In this document: positions 1 to 11,869 of the stretch, piece after piece
Layout: each line of letters opens with the position of its first letter
How positions within the stretch are numbered: position 1 is the stretch's first letter
Assembly: GCF_035594125.1 (NCBI RefSeq)
Contig: NC_087186.1
Location: 2,209,728 to 2,273,727 of the forward strand
DNA: 64,000 nt
Reading direction: 5' to 3'
DNA from: Scylla paramamosain
Taxonomy: Eukaryota; Arthropoda; Malacostraca; Decapoda; Portunidae
Position numbers and translations under genes: made by a program
The notes under the pieces: generated by a model
The model's database searches: none
Seen by the model: the letters and a program-made list of their open reading frames with translations, nothing else
Told to the model about the DNA's origin: nothing

Positions 1-85
1 ACGAGTGCAACCTGCCAAGGATACTCGTGTACGGTGGTTTGCTGGCCTCCCACAATTCTGGTGACTGTATTGCGACGGCCACACA
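1..85 (-). CDS. Serine protease exon with zymogen activation site (partial, runs off left edge)
   Basis: Read on the minus strand, bases 85 to 1 encode CGRRNTVTRIVGG followed by a stretch ending EYPWQVALV. This is the classic activation site of chymotrypsin-fold (S1) serine proteases: cleavage after Arg frees the IVGG amino terminus, and the upstream Cys normally tethers the pro-region by a disulfide. The exon is preceded by a splice acceptor (CTGCAG, AG at 87-86) and enters with two bases of a split codon. The catalytic His, Asp and Ser exons would lie left of the window. The CxCG-RIVGG layout resembles crustacean CUB or other multidomain serine proteases, but no CUB domain is visible, so the subclass is inference. 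No stop or frameshift is seen. The family call is strong; gene identity is open. Confidence 0.85.
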
Positions 86-1267
<1,182 letters not shown>

Positions 1268-1280
1268 CTCACCCCCCCTG
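1268..1280 (-). promoter_or_regulatory. Gypsy polypurine tract
   Basis: On the minus strand a purine run (CAGGGGGGGTGAG) lies immediately inside the 3' LTR. This is where plus-strand DNA synthesis is primed during reverse transcription. Confidence 0.8.
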
Positions 1281-1296
1281 AACTTTGTGCATGCCC

Positions 1297-2460
1297 TCAT
1301 GCACAATCCCCACAGCCAACACAAGACGAACCCGTTGCACCCCTTTCAGCAATCCTACTAGACCTCCTGAGTTGAGGGGCCTGAACCCCTTTAACCTGCT
1401 CTGAGCCTTCACCACTCTGTTCATCTGGCTCTTCACCAGGCCCTAGGGCATCCTCTCCCTCCTGCTCAACCACTGAGTCCACTTGTTCATCTGAGTCCGG
1501 TTCTGGAAACCCAAAGCGCTTTAATACTTCTGTCATATCTGGCATTTCTACTTCTTCCTCCTCTGGTGGCCCTTCATTACTTGTCCCTGCTGGCACTTCA
1601 TTACTTGTCCCTGCATGGCCCTCACTGCCATTCCAAGGACGCAAGTTACTGCGATGTAACACCTTACTACAGCCGGACTCACCTTCTGGTCTGACCCTAT
1701 ACACGCCACTCACCCCATCCAACACCTCCTCAACTTCCCACACCTCAGCTGCAAACTTAGGCTGAATCTTCCTCCTACCTAGTACTGCATTGTCCCTTAG
1801 CAACACTCTTTGTCCCACCCTCAATGGCTCTGCTTTTCCTTGCTCCTGACGCTTCCACCTATTGGTATTGTGGTAACTCTTGATGTTCAACTTAGCTGCT
1901 TTCCAAGCAGCCTCCTGTGTCTCTCTGAGCTTCCTAATCCACATGCTATGGTTAGTAGGCTCACTATCAGTTTCCTCACAGAACCTATCCAAAGGTAAAT
2001 GGGGCTCCACACCAAACAACAAATAATGGGGTGAAAAACCAGTGACAGCATGGGGTGTGGTATTATAGATGGCAGTGAGGCTTGACAAGTGCCTAGGCCA
2101 ATGCTCCCGCTGTTCCTGACCAAGGGTAACTAACATCCCATGTAAGGTGCGGTTAAACCTCTCACAGATCCCATTTCCTTGAGGGTGATACGGGGTGGTA
2201 CGAGACTTGGCTACATGGTAATACTTGCATAGTTCCTGCACTAACTTTCCCTCACAATTCCTACCCTGGTCACTATGTACCCTTTCTGGGCAACCAAAAC
2301 GGTGAAAAATCTCCTCCACCAAGATCTTGGCTACTGTGCTTGCCTTTTGGTTTTTAGTAGGAAAGGCCAGGGCAAACTTGCTAAACACATCCGTCACCAC
2401 CAATACATTTTCCTTGCCATCCCTGGCCGGATCCAGCAAAGTGAAGTCAACAGCCAACAC
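1297..2460 (-). pseudogene. Gypsy integrase, amino terminus deleted
   Basis: This 387-codon open frame carries the retroviral-type integrase core. The first catalytic Asp is in LAVDF, the second in RVHSDQGRN, and the Glu in HPQGNGICERFNRTL, so the DDE triad is present. A GPY/F-like C-terminal module follows (from RVGQRVLLRDNA through KVLHRSNLRPW), then an acidic tail ending before the polypurine tract. Missing is the HHCC zinc finger that should precede the core. The frame starts abruptly at a deletion junction near 2460 and is out of frame with the upstream pol, so it could not be made as part of a polyprotein in this copy. The catalytic core is otherwise clean, in keeping with a young element. 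Confidence 0.9.
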
Positions 2461-2473
2461 TTCAGAGCCAACA
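2452..2473 (-). other. Deletion junction in Gypsy pol flanked by 8-bp direct repeats
   Basis: The RNase H frame joins the integrase core here. The sequence AGCCAACA occurs at 2452-2459 and again at 2466-2473, on either side of the joint. Short direct repeats at a deletion suggest template switching during reverse transcription or slippage repair. The mechanism is inference; the junction itself is seen in the frames. Confidence 0.75.
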
Positions 2474-4577
2474 GCTCCAACTTCCTAGAGCTGTAATTGC
2501 TCATGTTCCGCTCTGACTTTCTGAGACCTCTACTTGCAAAAGCCACCGGATGCAACCTCCCATCATGCTCCTGAGATAAAACTGCTCCCAGTCCTTCAAA
2601 GCTAGCATCTGTCTCCACCACAAACTGCTTGCTGTAATCTGCACTTTTCAACACTGGAGCCTGACTTAACTTCTCTTTCAACAAGGCAAATGCTCTGGCC
2701 TCATCCTTCCCCCAATAATCACTCACTGCTGCCTTAGAATCACCACTCATCAAAGCATGCAACGGAGCAGCCACCTTCGCAAAATTTTTCACAAACCTTC
2801 TGTAAAAGGAGCAGAATGCGACAAATGCCCTGACCTCCCTAACAGTGCGCGGAACTGGCCACTCCTGTACAGCCCGTATTTTCTCTGGGTCTGTATTAAT
2901 TCCCTCCTTAGAAATGATAAATCCAAGGTACCTAACCTGGGGCTTTAGTATGTGGCATTTGGAAGGTTTCAACTTCAGCCCATGTTTCCTCAAAAGCTTC
3001 AACATTCCCTCCAGTCTATCCAGATGCTCATCCACACTCCGAGCAAACACCAACAAATCATCCAGATACACCAAAAGAGTCACAAAAACCTGATCGCTAA
3101 ACACATACTCCATAAACCTTTGGAATGTTGCTGGGCTATTGGATAACCCCATAGGACAGCGCACATATTGATAATGGCCAAATGGTGTTACAAAAGCAGT
3201 CTTGGGCCGGTCTTCTGCCCGCACAAGAATCTGATGATAACCTGCAGCTAAATCAAAAGAAGAAAAATACTGCGCCCCGGCTAATGCATCTAGTGTGTCT
3301 TGTACCCTTGGTAATGGGAAGGCATCTTTCACTGTCACCTCGTTCAGCCTTCGATAATCAACACAAAGTCGCAGCGAACCATCTTTCTTCCTCACCATCA
3401 CTATTGGGGCTGCATACGGGCTCACACTCTCCTCTATCACTCCCTGTTCCAACAGTCCCTTTACATGAGCTTTAACCTCAGTGATACATGGGGGAGGAAT
3501 ATGTCTGTATGGAAGGCGAATGGGCACTGCACTATTGAGGTGAATTTCATGCTCCACTCCAGTAGCACATCCCAAATCCTGCTCGTTTTCAGCAAACACA
3601 TCTCCGTACTCATGGATCAATCCATCCAGTCTCTCCAACTGTGCTGAATCAAGCTGACTCTCATCCACCTGCACCCCTAGTCTGTCCCTGAACTCCTTAA
3701 CCACTGAAGGAGGTGCAGTCTGAGCTACTGTGTGTGTGTGAGCTCTTCCCACAGTAACCTCCCTTCCATGAGAGACTTTGGCTACCTTCCACTGTGGCCT
3801 GAATTGCACATCTGCTTGTCCCAGGTTACCCACTGACAGCCATCCTTCACCCTTGACCACTCTGGTATAACTGGGAAATATACACAAACCTTCAGGCACC
3901 CAGTAGCCCTCACCAGGCACTAAGGGCTCCAACACCACACTATCTACATCTACTTCCTGTAAACTTTCCACAAACACTCTCATTATTCTTCTGGTACCAG
4001 CCGGGATTACTAAATCCTGTTGCTGCTGAATTACAGCAAACCCCAGAGGCTGTTGTGTCACCCTCAATTTTGCCTCAATGGCACGGACACACCTGCCCCA
4101 CTTCTCAGTTAGCCCCAGGTGCACGGCTCCCTTCAACACATTCATCCCAAAGAACACTGGCAATGTAGTGCCCTGCACCACACCACTCTCCCCACCACCA
4201 CCTTTCACAAAAAGTCCACAGTCTTTAACACTTTTTCCCTCAATTTCCACATTCACCTTCACATAACCCAAACAGGGAATTTCCCTCCCATTTGCATCTG
4301 TAATCCGAATGTCCATCCCACAGATCACAGCTTGCTTGGGGAGGAGGTGCTGTTTGTACCATTCCTCTGTCACCAGACTGACCTCAGCACCAGAATCAGC
4401 CATAGCACTTACAGGTATACCATTCACCAACGCATCTATCCTCAGAGTCTTTCCAAACAACTTAACTTTCCCTCTTTTTACATCATTCCGTTCCTCGGTC
4501 ACATTAGTCACACTCCTTATCTGAGCTGTAGTGGGGGCCCTGTCGTCAGGCCTTGAGAGCTGGCCCCTTGTTCTCAA
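2462..4577 (-). pseudogene. Gypsy pol: protease, reverse transcriptase and partial RNase H
   Basis: The frame opens in the overlap with gag and reads about 705 codons of pol. Aspartic protease: ADSGAEVSLV, with the DSG active site. Reverse transcriptase: typical Gypsy blocks including VDYRRLNEVTVKDAFPLPR, FDLAAGYHQI and the catalytic YLDD at 3057-3068. RNase H: begins with FVVETDASFEGLGAVLSQ and reaches KLELLALK. There it breaks; the remaining frame down to 2394 is out-of-frame integrase sequence. The rest of RNase H, the linker and the integrase zinc finger are missing, by family comparison about 200-250 residues. No other stop or shift is seen. Expression would require -1 frameshifting from gag. 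Confidence 0.93.
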
Positions 4578-4592
4578 GGACTCCCGTTTCCC
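4534..4592 (-). promoter_or_regulatory. -1 ribosomal frameshift signal between gag and pol
   Basis: The heptamer GGGAAAC (4586-4592, minus strand) sits in the gag zero frame as G-GGA-AAC, a canonical X-XXY-YYZ slippery site, 12 bases before the gag stop. After a -1 slip the reading continues into the pol frame without a stop. Seven bases downstream, CTTGAGA (4572-4578) pairs perfectly with TCTCAAG (4552-4558) around a 13-base loop. GGGGCC in the loop (4562-4567) can pair with GGCCCC at 4534-4539, giving an H-type pseudoknot. All parts are seen in sequence; function is inferred. Confidence 0.85.
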
Positions 4593-5470
4593 GCTGTCTT
4601 GGACACCAACTCCTTGAACCGTTCACACTGATATCCCAAGTGTCCATGTTGTCCACACAAGGAGCAAGATGGTGAAGAAAGGGTACTCCTCACAACTCTC
4701 TCTGGCTTTTTCCCACTCACTAACTCTGCTTCTTCCTTCACAATCCGCTCAGCCTCACTCACTTGGTCTGCTGCTCGCTGAACCATGTCCTCCCACTTCA
4801 CAGGCTGGTGCTTTTCCCACCATTTTCCCAACTTCACTCCTACTTTTCTGTCTCTCAAATTCCTACAGAACCATGTAGTTAGCAGCCATTGCCGTTCTTT
4901 ATCTCCCTTGTCTCTCACTTTGTACATTTTATCCACAATAACACCCAGAGAATCAGCAAATTCCCACACTCCTTCACCTGGCTGTTGAACCCGAGCATGC
5001 AGCTGTTTTTCTAAGTCTGTATAATTCAGTTCTGGTCCAAAAGCAGACCTCAAACAATCAAAAAGGTCAGACACAGTCTTCACAGTACTGTTGCGGACCC
5101 TTCGACGGGCTGGGCCTTCCAAGAACCCACACAGGTATGACACTCCCTCAGAGCCCTGTAATCCCAGCTGCTTTATTTTCTCTGTGGCATCCTCTACCCA
5201 GTCATCCAACTCACTGGCCCTCCGTACCCTTCCAGAGAATTTTCCAATAGTGGGCACAGGACGTGACCACACCATGTTTTGCATGTGCCCCATTTGGTCA
5301 AACTTATTACACAGTTGTGCCACTGCTTGGGATAACTGAGCATTGCTACTGATTAATTTATCAACTACCTCTGGGGTCACTTCCACCTCCCTGCTCTCCT
5401 CCTTGCACTCAACTTTAACCCCAGCTACACCTTGGCCATCAACATCACCCAAACACAACAAATCCTCCAT
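4574..5470 (-). CDS. gag: Gypsy Gag polyprotein
   Basis: An intact frame of about 298 codons from the ATG at 5470 (MEDLLCL...) to TGA at 4574; the open frame extends nine codons further upstream without another ATG. The middle has the capsid-type retrotransposon gag signature (DDWVEDATEKIKQLG, LEGPARRRVR, DLFDCLRSAFG), and the C-terminus has one zinc knuckle, CSLCGQHGHLGYQC, which fits CX2CX4HX4C for RNA binding. Gag would form the particle that packages element RNA. The stop lies inside the frameshift pseudoknot, so a minority of ribosomes should enter pol. No defect was found. It overlaps pol by only a few codons. Confidence 0.9.
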   Translation of the reverse strand: MEDLLCLGDVDGQGVAGVKVECKEESREVEVTPEVVDKLISSNAQLSQAVAQLCNKFDQMGHMQNMVWSRPVPTIGKFSGRVRRASELDDWVEDATEKIKQLGLQGSEGVSYLCGFLEGPARRRVRNSTVKTVSDLFDCLRSAFGPELNYTDLEKQLHARVQQPGEGVWEFADSLGVIVDKMYKVRDKGDKERQWLLTTWFCRNLRDRKVGVKLGKWWEKHQPVKWEDMVQRAADQVSEAERIVKEEAELVSGKKPERVVRSTLSSPSCSLCGQHGHLGYQCERFKELVSKTAGNGSP

Positions 5471-5567
5471 TGTGCAGGAGTAGTGCCACACTAACACTTA
5501 AGTGGATTTTGCCAAAAGCACTGGACCCAAGCAGGAGTTTGAAACAATTTCCCCAAAAGGGCATAGA

Positions 5568-5584
5568 ACTACGCTCTGCTACCA
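5568..5584 (-). other. Gypsy primer-binding site
   Basis: Two bases inside the 5' LTR the minus strand reads TGGTAGCAGAG. This is complementary to the 3' end (with CCA) of eukaryotic initiator tRNA-Met for 11 bases, then diverges. It is the expected primer site for minus-strand DNA synthesis; the tRNA assignment comes from memory of the initiator tRNA end. Confidence 0.75.
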
Positions 5585-5586
5585 AT

Positions 5587-6497
<911 letters not shown>

Positions 6498-6761
6498 TGG
6501 AATCAAAAGATTTTCATCTTATCAGCTCCTCTTCTCTAAATGACTCTTATCCTCTCTCTTATCACTTGATATTTTTTACCGATATTTTCACACGAACACA
6601 GCTATGCGATTTTCTTTTTAATAATAAAAGTAGTGAAATGTAGTTATAGCCTAAATGCTTGGCATCATTTGGTACATCTACTACTTCTTTTAACAATTAT
6701 ATCAAATTGTGCAAAGACTGGAAGAATGATCATTCTAATGTGAGTTATTCATTGAGCTTAC

Positions 6762-6824
6762 CACAATTGGCCTTCTGCGATAGAGTGCCCTCGTCGTTCT
6801 TCATGAATCGTCTCGAGATTGCTG
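6762..6824 (-). CDS. Serine protease upstream exon, phase-matched to exon at 1-85
   Basis: On the minus strand a 63-base exon runs from a strong acceptor (TCTATTTCAG, preceded by a pyrimidine-rich tract and a 43-base T run at 6891-6849) to a donor GTAAGC at 6761-6756. It reads AISRRFMKNDEGTLSQKANC and ends one base into a codon. The exon at 85 begins with two bases, so the join gives NC-V-CGRRN...RIVGG. The short linker ending in Cys-x-Cys-Gly just before RIVGG fits the region that joins an N-terminal domain to the protease domain in arthropod multidomain serine proteases. Splice sites and phase are seen; joining the two is inference, supported by the exact phase match. The acceptor could also be three bases further in. 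Confidence 0.65.
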
Positions 6825-6845
6825 CTGAAATAGAAAACAAAGAAA

Positions 6846-6848
<3 letters not shown>

Positions 6849-6891
<43 letters not shown>
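6849..6891. repeat. Poly-A run, 43 bases
   Basis: An uninterrupted A homopolymer on the plus strand. On the minus strand it is a T run just upstream of the protease exon acceptor, so it may act as a polypyrimidine tract. Confidence 0.95.
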
Positions 6892-7648
<757 letters not shown>

Positions 7649-7994
7649 AAGGGAAATACTCTAACAACACGTAATACCCACAGGTGTGAGAAAATCAAGA
7701 ACCTCGTCTAGGAAAAACAGTTATAACATGCAATAACACATATATGATCGAGGTATAATGCCTCACAGGACATCCGACCTGCATAACAAATCCAACCACT
7801 GTCTAACGGCGTATTATAGTTTTAAGCCCAGTAGTGTCATTTACTGTTTCCTTGACGAAGGCCTTATCAGGAACTGAGGAGGGACTAAATCTCACTACAC
7901 AGATAATTACTTAAATCCTCTGCAGCTGAACTGCATCAACCAACATTAGTATTTCCGTTTCCTGTAGGTCAGTAAAACAGACTGGCGACCTCAG

Positions 7995-8284
<290 letters not shown>

Positions 8285-8285
8285 G

Positions 8286-9060
8286 CATCTTAGGAAAATG
8301 TCACACGGGTCACATCTCACCTCACTTCACCACGTGCTTCTGCCCGGTGGGAAAACGCACTCCTTCTCTTTCCTCCCTTGGATAATCACATACGCCTATG
8401 GTAATTGAGAAGGCAGTTCAGTATCAGACTCTGAAACGAAGAATACTCTATATCATCTCATCTGTACAAGAAATACACGTCCGACACTGCAAGATGTAAC
8501 TCCTTCACAACGCCCCCATCCTGTAGAAGGCACGATGGGGGTAGGACGTACCATTCCCGGTACATATGGTGTCATCGTCGGGAAATGAGCAACGCTGTAC
8601 CACGACAGTCATGTAATGCCAACTAAAATTACAAGTTGCCATCTTGGATTTACAACCATTTTCGTTTTAAATCCTGCCTACTCACTCGTCTCTGCCTGCA
8701 AAGCTAAATCTTACTTGAGATAGTCCCTGTGTTTGACCTTGACTACATTTTCCTCGTGATGGCCACTCATACTTTATGCCTCTGAAGAACGTTGCATCCT
8801 CTGATCCTTTTTGCACGTTTTATCTTATATTTCCCATTATGTGTGTATATGTATATGTTTTTTTACTTCATTTATATTTCGTATTGTATATTCTTTTCGG
8901 TCGTTCCATTGACTTTTTTTTTTTATTTTCATACTACAATGTTAGGAACACATTCCTTACTTATCTTAGTTATCATCTCTTTCGCTTTATATAATTTTAG
9001 ACTGGTTAGGGACAGCTGTCGGTTATTGTGGTCAACCATTATGCACCAATATAATAAGTA
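8286..9060. other. Unassigned sequence
   Basis: Mostly unique sequence without a convincing gene. A 43-base segment at 8552-8594 (minus) has splice-like borders but is too weak to call. From 8800 on it is T-rich and low in complexity. Confidence 0.4.
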
Positions 9061-9064
9061 TTAT

Positions 9065-9111
<47 letters not shown>

Positions 9112-9140
9112 ATAATAATAATAATAATAATAATAATACA

Positions 9141-9178
<38 letters not shown>

Positions 9179-9237
9179 AAACTACTACTTCTTCTACTAC
9201 TACAACTAATACTACTACTACTACTAGTACAACTACT
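9061..9237. repeat. Compound trinucleotide array (ACT)n (AAT)n (ACT)n
   Basis: A run of ACT repeats, then AAT repeats, then interrupted ACT repeats. Frames across it give only homopolymer peptides. Confidence 0.95.
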
Positions 9238-9239
9238 AG

Positions 9240-10310
9240 AGTATGACACTGGACACCGAATGAACGACACACTTCCTCTTGACTGCTGCCTGCTTCAGCT
9301 GTAGTCCGCACCGGGTATACAGCGTATTGTTGTGATCGTCTTCTGTTATCTAAACCTACAAAGTATACAGAGATTGTTGTGTACTATTAGTGGATATATC
9401 GTGACTAGCTAGCTGTTGAATGTAGTTCCTGTGACAACCTCTGGCAACTGTGTGATGCTTGCCGGTGTCACTGAGAGATCCTAATCTATAATTCAGTGAC
9501 TTCGCAGGTTGTAATTATGACATATACAAAGGATAATACTGATGCAAAGTCCATCAACGATCTATGGAAATGCCAAAGAGACATCAAATACCCATCCCAA
9601 TGGAAAGTGCAACCAACGATGGCCATAATCACCAACTCATAAACATCTTGAACTCTTCATTTGAGGAATGGAAGGCAATGGTTAAGATCATCACCGTAGC
9701 CATCTAGTTATAAATATTTCGGTTTAAGCTACTTAAAACGAAATAGAAGCTAAAAGAACCACTTTCTTCCAAATCCAAGAAAATAGCTGATATGCCTGAA
9801 GAAATAAATTAACTGAAAGATATGGTATGCGCGCCGAAAACTGACATTGATTCAGTGAAATAGCATCAACGATATATTAACAAAACAATGGTCCAGATAT
9901 GTCAGATGAAATTAGCCGTGAAGGTACTGCCTAATTTCATTCTCGGTATCATAAAAGATGATCTAAAAATCAACATGAATTAAAGTGACGTCAACGGACC
10001 GCATAGATTTGGTTCAACACAAGGGCAGAAAGAAATGACGAATTATAGCAAAACCCGCTCAACGAGAACTGAAATATGATTTGATTGGTGCCCTTATGAC
10101 GCTAAAGCCTCAAATCTACATCAACGAGAGTTTGACCACTAAAAGACGAAAATTTTTTTTAATTATGTACTTAACATCAGTAAAAATCACAAGAAGATGT
10201 TCAACAGCTTTGCACCAAATATGGGAAGATAATAGTCAAGCCAAAGAAACATCTCATTGTGGAGCTTAAAAAACATTATTTGATAAGTCCCCGCATTTTA
10301 AAGATACTTA
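9240..10310 (+). pseudogene. Degenerate LINE ORF1 with an FP25K-like C-terminal domain (LINE-F)
   Basis: After a leader-like stretch, an ATG at 9517 starts a frame that soon breaks. Further on, broken frames spell a heptad-like segment and then a block reading IIAKPAQRELKYDLIGALM followed by QIYINESLTTKRRKFF. This matches the pattern seen in ORF1 proteins of several arthropod LINEs that share a domain with the baculovirus FP protein (VKF-R...L.IYINE-LT...LF). Many stops and shifts are present, and no RT follows before LINE-A starts at 10443. The family pattern is from memory, so the call is moderate. Confidence 0.4.
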
Positions 10311-10442
10311 TCTTTCATTTGCTTAATTTCCTCTACTCATATAAATCCTTTTCTATGACAATCATTACTTTAATTACTCTTTAATATTACACAAATAATT
10401 TTTAATGTCTTAAATAATAAGAACAACAATAACTACTACCTC

Positions 10443-11763
10443 AGGAAGAGGCAGTAGACACCTGGCGAAACGATAATTACTCCCAGCGAGGTCCTAAGCA
10501 CCGGATCAGTGGATGCTGTGAACTTTTCTTTAAACACAGCAGTGACCTCACTGGAAATTTCCCTTTGTCTTACAACTCAAGGGTGCAGTCAGAGCCTGCG
10601 CTCTAAAGACAACTGTTTTTCTTCATACAAAACTACATTCACCTAATTACAAACACACCCTTCACTCAGAATTCGTAATTATCATGGCGACTTCTACACA
10701 AGCATCGGAGTCCCATCTGGGGAGGCGAAAACAAATATCTCCAGCTCGGAATGCTTATCTGGTATCGGCCTTAAGTGTCATGACACCCTCCTCAACTTCT
10801 TTTTCATTAAATTCTGCAACATTCACGGTCCAACATCAATTTTTCAATATGTAGGACACAACCTCTTTTCTAATAAACCTCGTCTTCTTTTCCTCACTGA
10901 AACACAGGTGTCTGAGGCAAATGACAGTAGCCCCTTTCCGGTTCCTTCCTACTTTCTCTATCCTTATTTTCAATTCAAACCGGGTATTACATTTATATGC
11001 GCAATGACTTAACCTGCTTTCTGACCATGCACTTTTCCCACTATAAAAAATATTAACTTCCAAAGTGGAGCATAATCTCACTCTCTCCCTGTTTGTAGAA
11101 ATCTCCCTTCTTGGAGATTTCCATCCTGGTGAACTAGCCTTTAACTATGCTATACTCCACGACCTAGAACACCTGGTGCAACACCAGACTAGTATTCCCG
11201 ACCGTCTTGAAAATACACCCAACATTTTTGACATTTTCCTAACCTCTAATCCTTCTGCTTATGCTGTCACCCTATTTTCTCCCTTGGGTTCTTCCGATCG
11301 CTATCCCATATCTGTATCTTGTCCTATTGCTGCAATCCCTCCTCAGGATTCCCGAAAGTGGAGTGGCCTCTGGCATTTTGTTTCTGCTAATTGGGAGGAC
11401 ATGAGGAGGCATTATGCTGATTTTCCTTGGAATGACTACTGCTTCTGTGTCATACACCAATCTATGTGTACTGAACGCATAAAAGAAATAATAGTGTCTG
11501 GCATGGAGACGTATATTCCTCTCTCTTTCTCTCGACCTGAACCTTCCTAAGGATGTTAACACATCCTCTTCTCGTCTTATACATAGTAGAAAGGTGGCCT
11601 ACAAAGGGTACTTGATCCTTCTGTCACCTGAATCTCATGCGCTTTATATTTTTGCCTTGAATCATGACGTTTGTTCTTCAACTAGCCAAAAACTATTTCA
11701 TTAATTAAAAGTGTAAAAATTATTTTAAGATCTAACTCCCCTCATGACTTCTGGCACCTAGAG
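10443..11763 (+). mobile_element. LINE-A copy 1 (5' part, 3'-truncated)
   Basis: It begins with the conserved LINE-A 5' end (AGGCAGTAGACACCTG), runs through the 5' untranslated region to an ATG at 10684 (MATST...), then through the endonuclease in broken frames; the longest open piece is 11065-11550, with [18 protein letters not shown]. It stops in the linker between endonuclease and RT at about 11763, where a second copy begins. Missing its 3' end, it is not a normal target-primed truncation, which removes 5' ends. Confidence 0.85.
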
Positions 11764-11797
11764 AGCTCACTTCCTCCACACAAAACTATAAGCACCT

Positions 11798-11869
<72 letters not shown>

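Noticed and set aside
6659..6850. Plus-strand 63-codon frame overlapping the serine protease exon
   Set aside because: It has no recognisable domain and lies opposite a minus-strand exon with good splice sites and phase.
8552..8594. Possible further serine protease exon on the minus strand (RCSFPDDDTICTGN)
   Set aside because: The donor is good and the phase would fit the exon at 6824, but the acceptor lacks a pyrimidine tract, the peptide matches no CUB or protease block I know, and 43 bases is too little.
8776..8994. Hydrophobic 72-codon frame resembling a membrane protein
   Set aside because: T-rich low-complexity DNA gives Phe/Leu/Tyr-rich frames by chance; no neighbour, start context or homologue supports it.
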